Assembly: GCF_047922965.1 (NCBI RefSeq) | Contig: NZ_CP150481.1 | Span: 4,278,001-4,342,000 of the forward strand | Length of the DNA stretch: 64,000 nt | Reading direction: 5' to 3' | Source of the DNA: Neptunicella plasticusilytica | GTDB taxonomy: Bacteria; Pseudomonadota; Gammaproteobacteria; Enterobacterales; Alteromonadaceae | Shown here: piece after piece, positions 16,857-26,950 of the stretch | Layout: each line of letters opens with the position of its first letter | Numbering within the stretch: the stretch's first letter is position 1 | Notes under the pieces: model-generated | What the model was told of the DNA's origin: nothing | Seen by the model: the letters and a program-made list of their open reading frames with translations, nothing else | Database searches by the model: none | Program-made: the position numbers and the translations under genes

Positions 16857-18407
16857 TTGACTGTAAGCAACAGTGAGTACTTACATAAAATATTATTGTC
16901 GCCCGTCTACGAGGCGGCAGTAAAAACCGATTTGGTTAAGCTGGACAAATTATCGGCCGAGCTGAACAATCCGGTTTATCTGAAACGTGAAGATCAGCAG
17001 CCGGTTAAATCCTTTAAACTACGCGGCGCTTATAATCGCCTGTGTCAGTTGTCTCAACGCCAGCTTGATGCCGGGGTGATTGCTGCATCAGCGGGTAATC
17101 ATGCCCAAGGGGTGGCCTATTCCGCCAAAAAAAAGGGTATTCAGGCCATTATAGTGATGCCGGAAACCACGCCGGAAATCAAAATTGAAGCGGTACGTAA
17201 CTTTGGTGGTGAGTACGTAAATGTCGTATTACACGGTACCAATTTTGATAGCGCCAGTCTGCATGCCAGAGAGCTGGCCGAACAGCACGGCTACACCATG
17301 ATCCCGCCGTTTGACAATCCCGATGTGATTGCCGGACAAGGCACCATTGCACGGGAAATGCTGGAACAAAATCCGGATCTGGAAATATTGTTTGTGGCAG
17401 TTGGTGGCGGTGGTCTGATTGCCGGCATTTCGGTGTTTCTTAAGCAACTAAAGCCGGATCTCAAAATTATCGCGGTAGAATCCGACGAATCCGCCTGTTT
17501 ACAGGCCGCATTCGAAGCCGGTCATCCCGTCGAGCTACCCTCTGTCGGTATTTTTGCCGACGGAGTGGCAGTTAAAATTGTCGGCGCCGAGCCATTTCGT
17601 TTATGTCAGCAGTTTGTTGATGAAGTAGTAACCGTCAACAGCGATGAAATCTGTGCCGCCATCAAGGATATTTTTGATGATACCCGGGTAATTGCCGAAC
17701 CGGCTGGTGCCTTGTCGGTTGCGGCCATCCGTAAATATGTCAAACAACATCCCGAGATACAAAACAAAAATATCGGCGGTATTTTATGTGGTGCTAATAT
17801 CAACTTCCATACCCTGCGTTACGTCTCTGAACGCTGCGAACTGGGTGAACAGAAAGAAGCTGTATTTGCTACCCGTTTGCCTGAACATAAAGGTGCATTC
17901 CGTCAGTTTTGCCAACTGCTGGGCGGACGGGCTATTACCGAATTCAATTACCGCTACGCCCGGCCGGAAGAAGCTCATGTCTTTGTCGGATTAAGATTGC
18001 GTCAGGGCAAACAGGAATTCGCGCATATCTGCAACAACCTCGAACAGCATGACTACAAGTTGTTTGATTTGTCTGACAACGAGATGGCCAAACTGCATGT
18101 GCGTTACATGGTTGGTGGTCGCCCGATAGGTCTTGCCAATGAACATATCTATTCATTCCAGTTTCCGGAACACCCCGGTGCGCTAATGAAGTTTCTGGAT
18201 ACCTTGGGTGAGCGCTGGAATATCACCTTGTTCCATTATCGTAATCACGGCGCTGCAGATGGCCTGGTTCTGGTAGGGTTTGATATTCCGGCTGATTCAC
18301 AAGCCGACTTTAATCAGCATCTACAGCAACTGGGCTACCATTTTAATGAACAGACCGATAATCCGGCTTACAAGTTTTTCTTGTCGGATATTAACGGTCT
18401 AAGTTAA
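16857..18407 (+). CDS. ilvA: Biosynthetic threonine deaminase
   Basis: A 516-residue PLP enzyme producing 2-ketobutyrate from threonine, the entry to isoleucine synthesis. The PLP Lys lies in LKREDQQPVKSFKLRGAYNRL, with the SAGNHAQGVAYSAK loop and the glycine-rich VAVGGGGLIAGIS motif. Two C-terminal ACT-like regulatory domains (from about residue 330) indicate the isoleucine-inhibited biosynthetic form rather than the short catabolic TdcB. The start is a TTG preceded by GGAG (16846-16849) at good spacing; an upstream in-frame TTG overlapping the ilvD stop lacks a site. The 3' end overlaps the convergent GGDEF-EAL gene by four bases. Confidence 0.95.
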   Translation: MTVSNSEYLHKILLSPVYEAAVKTDLVKLDKLSAELNNPVYLKREDQQPVKSFKLRGAYNRLCQLSQRQLDAGVIAASAGNHAQGVAYSAKKKGIQAIIVMPETTPEIKIEAVRNFGGEYVNVVLHGTNFDSASLHARELAEQHGYTMIPPFDNPDVIAGQGTIAREMLEQNPDLEILFVAVGGGGLIAGISVFLKQLKPDLKIIAVESDESACLQAAFEAGHPVELPSVGIFADGVAVKIVGAEPFRLCQQFVDEVVTVNSDEICAAIKDIFDDTRVIAEPAGALSVAAIRKYVKQHPEIQNKNIGGILCGANINFHTLRYVSERCELGEQKEAVFATRLPEHKGAFRQFCQLLGGRAITEFNYRYARPEEAHVFVGLRLRQGKQEFAHICNNLEQHDYKLFDLSDNEMAKLHVRYMVGGRPIGLANEHIYSFQFPEHPGALMKFLDTLGERWNITLFHYRNHGAADGLVLVGFDIPADSQADFNQHLQQLGYHFNEQTDNPAYKFFLSDINGLS

Positions 18408-20293
18408 CTTGATTGGCTCTGCAAGTATTGAATAAACTCATCTTCGGGTAGCGGTTTTGACCACAAATAGCCTTGGGCGAAATCGCACCCGGATTTATGT
18501 AAGGATGATGCGATGGCGGTTGAATCAACGCCCTCGGCAATAGATTTGAGACCCAGATTGGCTGCCATTTGGATAATAGTAGTGACGATGGTTTTTTCCT
18601 GATGGCTGGTCAACATCAGTTGCACAAATGACATATCAATTTTTAATGTGCCTATCTGCAGATTTTTAAGGTAACCGAGGTTGGAATAACCTGTGCCAAA
18701 ATCATCAATAGAAAAGTGCACACCCGACTGACCCAGCCGGGTGAGGCAATCAATCATCGGCGTACTATGTTCCAGAAACAGCGATTCGGTCAATTCCAGC
18801 TCAAGGCAGTGGCCTTCGAGTTCATGCTGTTGCAATGCCTGTAACACAACATCTGTCAGGTCACCTCGTTTAAACTGTAACGGCGAGACATTCACAGCCA
18901 CTGTCAGTCCGCCAAACCCGCGCTGATGCCATTGTTTACATTGTTGACAGGCCTGCTGGATCACCCATTTTCCTATCTCGATAATGCAGCCAGACATCTC
19001 AGCCAGATGAATAAAGTGATTGGGCATCAACAGCCCGTAACGCGGATGATTCCAACGCAGTAACGCTTCTGCGCCAATTACCTTACCATTAGCCAGATCA
19101 ATTTTGGGTTGATAAGCCAACCAGAGTTCGTTGTTACTGACCGCAACACGCAAGTCGGCAATCAAACTGATATCTGACTGAGCATCCTGTCCCATTTTAT
19201 CTTCATAGAACAAATAATTGTTCTTTCCTTTGAACTTAGCCGCGTACATAGCCAGATCGGCCTTGCCGCACAACGAGTCAAAGTCGTCACCCTGCTCCGG
19301 AATAACCGCAATACCGATTGAGCAGGTGACACTCAGGTCGTTACCCTGCACTTTTACTGGCAAAATAATATTGTTAAGAATTTTGTCAGCCAACTTTTCT
19401 AACTGCTGGTGATTATCCAGATCTTCGACAATCACCAGAAATTCGTCACCACCGAGTCGAGAGATCGTATCGCAGTCACGCAACAGCTCAACTAAACGTT
19501 GGGAAATACCCACTAACAGCGCATCGCCTACCTGATGCCCTAATGAATCATTAACATGTTTGAAATTATCTAAATCAATAAACAGCAGACTGGCGAGTTT
19601 TTGGTTACGGTTCGCCCTGGAAAGTGCTTGTTTAAACCTCTCCTTGGCCAGACTGCGGTTGGGCAAGTTGGTCAATACATCATGGTGCAACAGAGTATGA
19701 ATCTGCTGCTCTGACTCGACTACCCGCTTATTTTCTTCAGAAACACGTTTTAGCGCAGTACGTAAGTCATTGGATAACAACCAGACACAGTAGGTTGTCA
19801 GCAAGAGTAAAATGCAGATCAGGATCGCCGCACCAAAATCAGATGGCAGCGCCTGATGTAAATAGATTCCGGCTGTATTGACATAGCCAATAGCCAGAAT
19901 ATTGGCAACGATAAATGCCAGCAAAGCTTTGAATAACCGTTGTGATCCCAGGATAACCGCGAAAATCAGAATGCCCGGAAACGCAATCAACGCTTCGTCA
20001 CGTAACCCCTGATTGCACCAGATCAGGTAAGTAAGGGCTAAGGTAACAGACCACATAAAAGCCGCGGCGACTGTATCGATATCACCTGTTTTGGCTTTTC
20101 GGGAAATAACAAAAATGCTCAGAAATAACAGCAGCAAAACAGGTATTTCGGCCCATTGGCCAAAATACATGCGATGTAGAATAACGATTATTATAATGAC
20201 CCGGGAGACTAGCAGCGCCTGAAGTAGTCTGTTACGCCTATAACCGTGGGCAAGTATTGCGGCGACTTCGCTAGGGTCGTACTTTTCTGTCAC
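18404..20293 (-). CDS. Membrane GGDEF-EAL cyclic-di-GMP enzyme
   Basis: A 629-residue protein with about six N-terminal membrane helices (30-175), a GGDEF domain (about 200-365) and an EAL domain (about 380-625). The GGDEF motif is intact at residues 281-285, and an RxxD product-inhibition site (RDCD) lies five residues before it. The EAL part keeps EALLRW, LELTES, SIDDFGTGYSNL, LKIDMSF and IAEGVD, so both cyclase and phosphodiesterase activities look possible. The membrane part has no named sensor domain that I recognise. The GTG start has AGGAG about seven bases upstream. Confidence 0.92.
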   Translation of the reverse strand: MTEKYDPSEVAAILAHGYRRNRLLQALLVSRVIIIIVILHRMYFGQWAEIPVLLLLFLSIFVISRKAKTGDIDTVAAAFMWSVTLALTYLIWCNQGLRDEALIAFPGILIFAVILGSQRLFKALLAFIVANILAIGYVNTAGIYLHQALPSDFGAAILICILLLLTTYCVWLLSNDLRTALKRVSEENKRVVESEQQIHTLLHHDVLTNLPNRSLAKERFKQALSRANRNQKLASLLFIDLDNFKHVNDSLGHQVGDALLVGISQRLVELLRDCDTISRLGGDEFLVIVEDLDNHQQLEKLADKILNNIILPVKVQGNDLSVTCSIGIAVIPEQGDDFDSLCGKADLAMYAAKFKGKNNYLFYEDKMGQDAQSDISLIADLRVAVSNNELWLAYQPKIDLANGKVIGAEALLRWNHPRYGLLMPNHFIHLAEMSGCIIEIGKWVIQQACQQCKQWHQRGFGGLTVAVNVSPLQFKRGDLTDVVLQALQQHELEGHCLELELTESLFLEHSTPMIDCLTRLGQSGVHFSIDDFGTGYSNLGYLKNLQIGTLKIDMSFVQLMLTSHQEKTIVTTIIQMAANLGLKSIAEGVDSTAIASSLHKSGCDFAQGYLWSKPLPEDEFIQYLQSQSS

Positions 20294-20396
20294 CCTTTAC
20301 TCCTAAGCTAATCCATCACATGCCAAGAAAGCTGATTGAGCTACCCAGGTGATGCAACGTATCCGAAGATACAAGATGAGCAATTGCAGTTAGAGC

Positions 20397-20639
20397 TTAG
20401 TCCTGTTTTTCCAGTTCAGCCAGACGCGCCTCTAGTTCCACCAGTTTTTCCCGGGTACGAATTAACACCTGACTTTGAACATCAAATTCTTCGCGACTGA
20501 CGAAATCCAGACGGCTAAGCTGATGTTGAAGCACCTGTTTTACTTTTGATTCAGCACCTTCAGCCATATTTTTGATTCCCGGAGGCACGGCATCGGTAAT
20601 TTGTTTGGCAATTTCTTCCAGTTTTTGTGGATTAATCAT
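20397..20639 (-). CDS. ubiK: Ubiquinone biosynthesis accessory factor
   Basis: An 80-residue helical protein reading MINPQKLEEIAKQITDAVPPG, ending in a long coiled coil (SREEFDVQSQVLIRTREKLVELEARLAELEKQD). This matches UbiK (formerly YqiC/BMFP), which works with UbiJ in the cytosolic Ubi complex for coenzyme Q synthesis under air. It stands alone between the GGDEF-EAL gene and rep. Confidence 0.92.
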   Translation of the reverse strand: MINPQKLEEIAKQITDAVPPGIKNMAEGAESKVKQVLQHQLSRLDFVSREEFDVQSQVLIRTREKLVELEARLAELEKQD

Positions 20640-20822
20640 AAATCAGATTCCAATAGTCTGTTTGTCTGGCTGCTTTGCTTTATTGTAACGGATAATTCAG
20701 CAAAGCGAACACCCGTTTTTTACCGCTACCTTGATGGTAGAGCGCCCCATATATACAACACTTGTCTGGTATAAACAGCGATAATTTTTTACAATCCCCG
20801 CCCCGTCATCCAAGGTATACAA

Positions 20823-22838
20823 ATGAAGCTCAATCCGGCACAAAACGAGGCAGTCACTTATATTTCCGGCCCTTGTCTGGTATTGGCCGGAGCCGGTAGC
20901 GGAAAAACCCGGGTGATCACCAATAAAATTGCATATCTGGTGCGCGAATGTAATATGCCGGCCCGTTATATTGCTGCGGTGACTTTTACCAACAAAGCCG
21001 CTCGAGAGATGAAAGAACGGGTGGGGCAAACTCTGGGTAAAAAAGAAGCCCGGGGACTGAAAGTATCCACATTCCATACCCTGGGTCTAAAAATTATCAA
21101 ATCCGAGGTCAAACAATTAGGGATAAAACCCGGGTTCTCACTTTTTGATGATAAAGACAGTCTGAGTCTGCTCAAAGATCTGACTATGGATTTACTCGAC
21201 GGCGACAAGGAACAACTGTCCTTGCTGCAAAGCTGTATTTCCAACTGGAAAAACGATCTTAAAACCCCTGAACAACTCAGTCATATGCAATTATCACCGG
21301 GCGAAGTGGAGTTTGCCGGCTTTTACCAGCAATACCAGAATCATTTGCGTGCCTATAACGCATTGGATTTTGACGATCTGATCCTGTTACCCACTTTATT
21401 GCTGAAAACCAACGAAGCGGTACGCCAAAAGTGGAACATGCGCATCAAGTATCTGTTAGTCGACGAGTATCAGGATACTAACACCAGCCAATACGAACTG
21501 GTGCGTCTACTGGTAGGGGAGCGTCGCCATTTTACCGTAGTAGGTGATGACGATCAGTCTATCTACTCCTGGCGCGGTGCGCGTCCGCAAAACCTGGTGC
21601 TACTACAGAAAGATTTTCCCAGTTTGAAAGTGATTAAGCTGGAACAGAACTACCGCTCCTCCGAGCGAATTTTGCATTGCGCCAATATCCTTATTCAGAA
21701 CAACCCCCATGTGTTCGACAAAAAACTGTTTTCCACTTTGGGACAAGGCGAAACCCTCAAAGTCATCCCCACCAAAAATGAAGATGATGAAGCTCAGCAG
21801 GTTGTCGCAGAACTGATGGCACATAAATTTATGAACCGCACCTCGCATAAAGACTATGCGATCTTGTACCGCGGTAATCACCAGTCCCGACTGTTTGAAA
21901 AAGTGCTGACCACCAATAAGATCCCTTATAAAATCAGCGGTGGTATGTCCTTCTTCGGTCGCGCCGAAATCAAGGACATCATGGCTTATTTGCGCTTGCT
22001 GGTGAATCAGGATGATGACAATGCGCTGTTGAGAGTAATCAATACCCCAACGCGAGGGATTGGCCGTACTAGTCTGGAGAAGTTGGGTAATTTTGCCAAC
22101 CAGTTAAAAATCAGTTTATTCGAAGCAGCCTGCCATCCCCGATTACAAGATGCCATTAGCGGTAAACCTTTGGTGGCGATAGAGCAATTTAGTCGCTGGT
22201 TGGTGGAACTGGCCGACAATGCCGTGCGCGGTGATGGTGTGGCAGTGATTCGCGATATGATTAAATCCATGCATTACGAAGAATACTTGTACGAGTCCAG
22301 CACCAGTCCTAAAGCAGCAGAAATGGGCATGGCTAATATCAGTACCCTGTTTGGCTGGATCAGCGATATGCTCGAAGGCAATGAGCTGGATCCCCCCATG
22401 ACACTGCAGGAAGTGGTTAACCGTCTTATTTTGCGCGATATGATGGAAAGGGGTGAAGACGAAGAAGAGGCTGATCAGGTACAACTGATGACCTTTCATG
22501 CCTCCAAAGGACTGGAATTTTCCTATGTGTTTATGGTGGGTATGGAAGAAGGCTTATTACCGCACCAATCCAGCATCGATGAAGACAATATCGATGAAGA
22601 GCGACGACTAGCTTACGTAGGTATTACCCGCGCACAAAAAGAACTGTTTTTTACCCTGGCCCGTGAACGCAGACAGTATGGCGAAATTATCCGCCCTGAA
22701 CACAGTCGCTTTCTGGATGAACTGCCCTTTGATGATGTGGTGTGGCAAGACAAAAAAGTCAAAGCCGATCCCCAGGAGCGGCAACGCAAAAGTGAAATGG
22801 GTATTGCCAATTTGCGCGATATGCTGGGTAAACCCTAG
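20823..22838 (+). CDS. rep: ATP-dependent DNA helicase Rep
   Basis: A 671-residue superfamily 1A 3'-5' helicase. The order of motifs is Q-motif LNPAQNEAVTY, Walker A GAGSGKTRVITNKI (about 22-35), Ia FTNKAAREMKERV, Walker B DEYQDTN, motif III GDDDQSIYSWRGA, motif IV ILEQNYRS-like (KLEQNYRSSERIL), motif V TFHASKGLEFSYVFMVGMEEGLLPH and motif VI EERRLAYVGITRAQKEL. The length and the C-terminus match Rep rather than UvrD (about 720) or PcrA. Rep helps replication forks pass bound proteins. It is convergent with the next gene. Confidence 0.94.
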   Translation: MKLNPAQNEAVTYISGPCLVLAGAGSGKTRVITNKIAYLVRECNMPARYIAAVTFTNKAAREMKERVGQTLGKKEARGLKVSTFHTLGLKIIKSEVKQLGIKPGFSLFDDKDSLSLLKDLTMDLLDGDKEQLSLLQSCISNWKNDLKTPEQLSHMQLSPGEVEFAGFYQQYQNHLRAYNALDFDDLILLPTLLLKTNEAVRQKWNMRIKYLLVDEYQDTNTSQYELVRLLVGERRHFTVVGDDDQSIYSWRGARPQNLVLLQKDFPSLKVIKLEQNYRSSERILHCANILIQNNPHVFDKKLFSTLGQGETLKVIPTKNEDDEAQQVVAELMAHKFMNRTSHKDYAILYRGNHQSRLFEKVLTTNKIPYKISGGMSFFGRAEIKDIMAYLRLLVNQDDDNALLRVINTPTRGIGRTSLEKLGNFANQLKISLFEAACHPRLQDAISGKPLVAIEQFSRWLVELADNAVRGDGVAVIRDMIKSMHYEEYLYESSTSPKAAEMGMANISTLFGWISDMLEGNELDPPMTLQEVVNRLILRDMMERGEDEEEADQVQLMTFHASKGLEFSYVFMVGMEEGLLPHQSSIDEDNIDEERRLAYVGITRAQKELFFTLARERRQYGEIIRPEHSRFLDELPFDDVVWQDKKVKADPQERQRKSEMGIANLRDMLGKP

Positions 22839-22845
22839 AGGCTGT

Positions 22846-25461
22846 TTATTCAATACTGGTTTTATCTGATCTCACCACTAACTTCTGGGCTTTTTGGACA
22901 AATGCACCCTGCCCATACAAACAACCAATACTGACAAGTTCACGATGCTGTTGAGCTGTTTCGATACCTTCTGCAATCACCTTGAAATCCAGATGCTCAC
23001 CAATATTCAATACCGACTGGATCATTTTCAGGTTTTTCTGTGAACGTGGAATGGATCGGACGTAACGGTGATCAATCTTGACGTAATCGAGCGGGAAAGA
23101 ATAAAGATAACTCAGTGACGCCAGACCACTGCCAAAGTTATCCAGCACCAACTGAATACCGGCCTTTTTCAACTTGGTCAAGGCGGGCAGAATATGCTGG
23201 GAACGGCGATTAAGGGCATTTTCGTCAAATTCAAAAACCAGATGGTAGGGGTTGATCCCGGTGGCACGAATTTTATCCAGCAAGGAATTCACCAGTTTAG
23301 GCTGCATCAGCTGGTTAACCGACACATTAATCGCAATTCTGTAACGTTTTTCCGGGCCGTCTGAATATTGCCACTGACGCAACAGGGTACAAGCCTGCTC
23401 CACCAGAAAATTGTCCAATTCCAGGGTTAGACCACTCTCCTCAGCGACCTGACAAAACTGTTCGCGCTGAATTTTGCCCAGGCGGGGATGTTCCCAACGG
23501 ATATAAGCTTCGAAATACAAAAATTCTTTGGTTTCCAGATTAAGCGCGGGTTGAAAAAAGCATTCAAAAGCAGATTCGCGTAAGGTACGACGAAACTCGC
23601 TTTCCAGTTCGAGTTCTTCCAGCAATTTGTCGCGCATACTTTTGTTGAACAAAGCGTAGCGTCCTCGCCCCATCGATTTGGATTGATACATCGCGGCATC
23701 TGCATCGCGGATCACTTCATCAGCCGTCTGATACCAGCTTTCCATCATGGCAATGCCGATACTGGCACCGGAATACATTTCCTTGTCTTCCAGCACAAAG
23801 ACTTTTGCCAACGAATTAATAATACGCGTGGCAACATCTTCAGCGTCTTCGACTGATTCAAAGGTGTCCAGCAGGATAACAAATTCATCACCGCCCAAAC
23901 GGGCCAATAAATCATGACCGCGAATACATTTACTGATCCGCTTGGCAACCTCAATCAGGAACATATCCCCGGCATAGTGGCCAATCGTATCGTTTATCTG
24001 CTTAAAGCGATCCAAATCAATAAACAATACCGCAAAGTTTTGATCCTTATGGCGTTGCTTGTTGGCCACCGCCAGTTCCAATCGATTGGTGAACATGACC
24101 CGATTCGGCAAACCGGTTAGTGCATCATGATGAGCATCATGGATCAGTTTCAGCTCGATTTTTTTACGTTCTTCAATCTGTTTTTTAAGAGTTTCGTTGG
24201 TCAAGTTCAGCTCTGTAGTACGTTCCTGAACTTTTTCGGCCAATTGCTGATTGTATTTTTTGATACTGTCAGCAGCGCGCTTACGTTCCATCGCTACCGC
24301 AATATGATGAGAAACAAACTTGAGTAACTCAAGATCCCTTAGGCTATAAGGTGAATCTTCATCATAGGTTTGTACTGCAATCACTCCGTAGATTTCGCCT
24401 TCGACCACTAGCGGAGAGCCCAACCAGGAATTCGACGTTTGTGCCATATTCTCCGGAATACGCTTGTCCAGTTCACCAGCATCAGCCAAGGCTTTTACTT
24501 TGGATTTATCAATAAGAGCAGCTTGCCCGTTACGCAAGACATATTCTGTCAATCCACGCCCTACCGGTCGAGGTTCGATGGTAGACGTAAACTCGTCACT
24601 AAAATAAGGGAAATTAAGAGTGTTGCGCTCTTTATCCAGAGTGGCAATATAACAGTTGGGAGCGCTGATTAGACGGGATAACACATCATGCAAGTTAACG
24701 TAAAAATTGGTCATTTCGCCATCGACAGATGCCGATAGTTCAGAGATTTCAAACAATGCCTGTTGCAGCGCCTCCACTTTTTGGCGCTCCGATATTTCTT
24801 CTTCCAGATCCTGGTTAATCGCCTGTAATTGCTGGGTGCGCTCAATAATCGTTTGTTCAGTCAACTCGCGGCTTTTTACCCGATCCAGTGCATTGACGAT
24901 ATGTTGCGAAACAAACAGCAAAACTTCCAAATCCTGTTCGGTATAACGCTCAGATTCATCGTAACTTTGCACCACCAAGGCACCAATCACCTGCTCGTCA
25001 CGTTTTAACGGGATCCCGATCCAGTCAACCGGATCAGCGCCGATTTCATCAACATCGACCCCCTTTAACTGCTCGTCGACGTTTTCTTTGGTCAGAAACA
25101 AATGGGTGCCGGTACGGAAAATATGCGCGGTAAGACTTTTTTTCATTTCCGCAGCAGGAATGGTGGGTAAGGTAAGTTCGTCAAACTCGTCAACAATGTA
25201 AACAAAATCAACGGTTTCCGCTGCACTGTCATGTAATGCAACGAAGAAATTTCTGGCGGTCATAAAGCCAGCAACAATTTTATGTACTGCAGGGTATAGA
25301 TGCGACAGCTCATTAACTGAACTGGCTAATTCAGAAATATCAAACAGCGCCTTTTGAATCAATTCAGCGCGTTTATATTTATCAGTTAACTGCTGTAGTT
25401 GGGGAACAAGTTCCCGTAACTCCTTAACAGATAACTCATTGGCTTGACTTTCTTCCGTCAT
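22846..25461 (-). CDS. Tandem GAF - GGDEF - EAL signalling protein
   Basis: An 871-residue soluble protein. Two GAF-like domains occupy about residues 30-200 and 235-400, each introduced by a related KALFDISELASSVNE-type helix, showing internal duplication. A coiled coil (about 405-440), a GGDEF domain (about 440-600) with an intact GGDEF and an RGHD inhibition site, and a C-terminal EAL domain follow. The EAL domain is degenerate: EAL is EAY, and the metal-binding DDFGTG motif is DNFGSG. It is therefore probably a diguanylate cyclase with a sensory or inactive EAL part. No membrane segment is present. Confidence 0.9.
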   Translation of the reverse strand: MTEESQANELSVKELRELVPQLQQLTDKYKRAELIQKALFDISELASSVNELSHLYPAVHKIVAGFMTARNFFVALHDSAAETVDFVYIVDEFDELTLPTIPAAEMKKSLTAHIFRTGTHLFLTKENVDEQLKGVDVDEIGADPVDWIGIPLKRDEQVIGALVVQSYDESERYTEQDLEVLLFVSQHIVNALDRVKSRELTEQTIIERTQQLQAINQDLEEEISERQKVEALQQALFEISELSASVDGEMTNFYVNLHDVLSRLISAPNCYIATLDKERNTLNFPYFSDEFTSTIEPRPVGRGLTEYVLRNGQAALIDKSKVKALADAGELDKRIPENMAQTSNSWLGSPLVVEGEIYGVIAVQTYDEDSPYSLRDLELLKFVSHHIAVAMERKRAADSIKKYNQQLAEKVQERTTELNLTNETLKKQIEERKKIELKLIHDAHHDALTGLPNRVMFTNRLELAVANKQRHKDQNFAVLFIDLDRFKQINDTIGHYAGDMFLIEVAKRISKCIRGHDLLARLGGDEFVILLDTFESVEDAEDVATRIINSLAKVFVLEDKEMYSGASIGIAMMESWYQTADEVIRDADAAMYQSKSMGRGRYALFNKSMRDKLLEELELESEFRRTLRESAFECFFQPALNLETKEFLYFEAYIRWEHPRLGKIQREQFCQVAEESGLTLELDNFLVEQACTLLRQWQYSDGPEKRYRIAINVSVNQLMQPKLVNSLLDKIRATGINPYHLVFEFDENALNRRSQHILPALTKLKKAGIQLVLDNFGSGLASLSYLYSFPLDYVKIDHRYVRSIPRSQKNLKMIQSVLNIGEHLDFKVIAEGIETAQQHRELVSIGCLYGQGAFVQKAQKLVVRSDKTSIE

Positions 25462-25578
25462 GGAACCTCAGCGCCTTCTACTCGCTGTAAATTAGACAAT
25501 TTGACGACGTAAAAGCATACAATGATGAACAAGAAAAGACCAACAAATGTCAGTCTTTTCTAACGGCGGTTCAATAAA

Positions 25579-25980
25579 TTAAAGCCCTTCGATCATATAT
25601 TCAATTGCCGCTTTAATTTCATCTTCCGAACAATCGCCACAAGTGCCCTTGGGAGGCATGGCATTATATCCGGAAAGTGCGTGCTTGATTAACACGTCTT
25701 CACCTTGTTCAATCCTCGGTTCCCAAGCCCCAGCGTCTCCTTTCTTGGGCGCTCCCATTGCACCGGTGCCATGACAAGCGAAACAAGAAGCCTTAAACAC
25801 ATCTTCACCGGAACGCGGGCCTGAACTGGCTGCCGTTTCTTCAACCGCACCGGCTACGGTGACTTGGCCTACCGGTTTGATTCTTTGTTTTATTTCTTCT
25901 TTGGACATATCTGTTGCTTGGCTAACAAAAACTACCAAGCTCATCAACACGACTAATAATGCTTTTAAATTCAATTTCAC
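25579..25980 (-). CDS. Cytochrome c5-type monohaem protein
   Basis: A 133-residue exported class I cytochrome c. A signal peptide (about 1-22) precedes the mature protein, with one haem site CFACHGTGAMGAPKKGD and the distal Met in YNAMPPKG. An extra Cys pair (CGDCSEDE) next to the Met loop is typical of cytochrome c5, where it forms a disulfide. It carries electrons in the periplasm, probably to a terminal oxidase. The GTG start at 25980 has GGGGAAG just upstream and begins a proper signal peptide, so I prefer it to an in-frame start 33 bases earlier. Confidence 0.9.
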   Translation of the reverse strand: MKLNLKALLVVLMSLVVFVSQATDMSKEEIKQRIKPVGQVTVAGAVEETAASSGPRSGEDVFKASCFACHGTGAMGAPKKGDAGAWEPRIEQGEDVLIKHALSGYNAMPPKGTCGDCSEDEIKAAIEYMIEGL

Positions 25981-26208
25981 AACGCTTCCCCAATAACGGA
26001 CTTTTATCGTCAATTATCAACTAGATCGAGACTAAAGAGCTACGATTATAACGACTAATTAATGCCCTACAAGACTTTCGTCTTTAATCACCGCACAAAA
26101 ACTAGGGCTAAATCATTAATTTATTTACAAACTTATAAATAAGTTGAAGCTACATGCCTGTCTGCGTATCATATGCGCCGCTCAGGGCTAGCCCCTGAAA
26201 CAATTTAA

Positions 26209-26345
26209 GCACCCGTAGCTCAGTTGGGTGAACCACGCCCGGAATTTGCGAGAGCACGCAGCAAATTCAGTGGTGAACGCGAAACAACGGATGTTGAGCT
26301 GGAACCAAACTACATGGACGTAATAAAAACGCGTTAACAATTTAA
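26209..26345 (+). repeat. 137-bp tandem unit carrying a tRNA-Arg 5' end, copy 1
   Basis: The unit begins with the first 19 bases of the neighbouring tRNA-Arg gene (one mismatch, GTTGG for GCTGG), then departs into unrelated sequence containing the palindrome AATTTGC/GCAAATT, and ends with AACAATTTAA, the same bases that precede the true tRNA. It cannot fold as a full tRNA. It differs from copy 2 at about three positions. Confidence 0.85.
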
Positions 26346-26482
26346 GCACCCGTAGCTCAGCTGGGTGAACCCCGCCCGGAATTTGCGAGAGCGCGCAGCA
26401 AATTCAGTGGTGAACGCGAAACAACGGATGTTGAGCTGGAACCAAACTACATGGACGTAATAAAAACGCGTTAACAATTTAA
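26346..26482 (+). repeat. 137-bp tandem unit carrying a tRNA-Arg 5' end, copy 2
   Basis: This is the second head-to-tail copy, whose first 19 bases are identical to the tRNA-Arg 5' end (GCACCCGTAGCTCAGCTGG). The palindromic arms lie at 26380-26386 and 26397-26403. It abuts the intact tRNA gene exactly, so three tRNA 5' ends occur at 137-base spacing (26209, 26346, 26483). Confidence 0.85.
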
Positions 26483-26559
<77 letters not shown>

Positions 26560-26568
26560 ACAAGTAAT

Positions 26569-26604
26569 AAGCCGACAGCTCTTTAGTCGGCTTTTTGCTT
26601 TTTA
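26569..26604 (+). terminator. Terminator of tRNA-Arg
   Basis: The stem AAGCCGAC / GTCGGCTT (26569-26576, 26586-26593) with a nine-base loop is followed by TTTGCTTTTT, ten bases after the tRNA CCA end. Confidence 0.85.
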
Positions 26605-26695
26605 GTATTCCGGGTGGGTAGAACCTCTGCAGGTTCGACAAATTTGAACGCACTTTAGTGCGGCCCGTAGGGCAAAATACAGGGATGTATTTTGT

Positions 26696-26714
26696 AATCT
26701 TCTCAGGTGCACCA
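26696..26714 (+). repeat. Degenerate copy of the tRNA-Arg 3' end
   Basis: The 19 bases AATCTTCTCAGGTGCACCA match the tRNA 3' end (AATCCTCTCGGGTGCGCCA) at 16 positions. This could be a decayed attachment site or a leftover of tRNA duplication. The following 236 bases, up to the acpH stop at 26951, are AT-rich; I see no gene or clear signal in them. Confidence 0.45.
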
Positions 26715-26950
26715 TTTATAAAGGAATGAAGCCTGATTATCTTCTTCTAAAAGATTTTTTTGAAATATGCAGCAAATGTGTAGCAGTATCGTTGTTAAAA
26801 AAGAAATGAAATTTCGCTTAAGGACAATATATTCTTTAGGTGTCTAAAGAAAGTACGCGTGTAAAATTAACGGATATCCAAGTCAAGGGCAAAAACCCCG
26901 TATAACGATATCCAGTTCCTATTAATGTACAAGGGTGAATCGTTTCAGAC

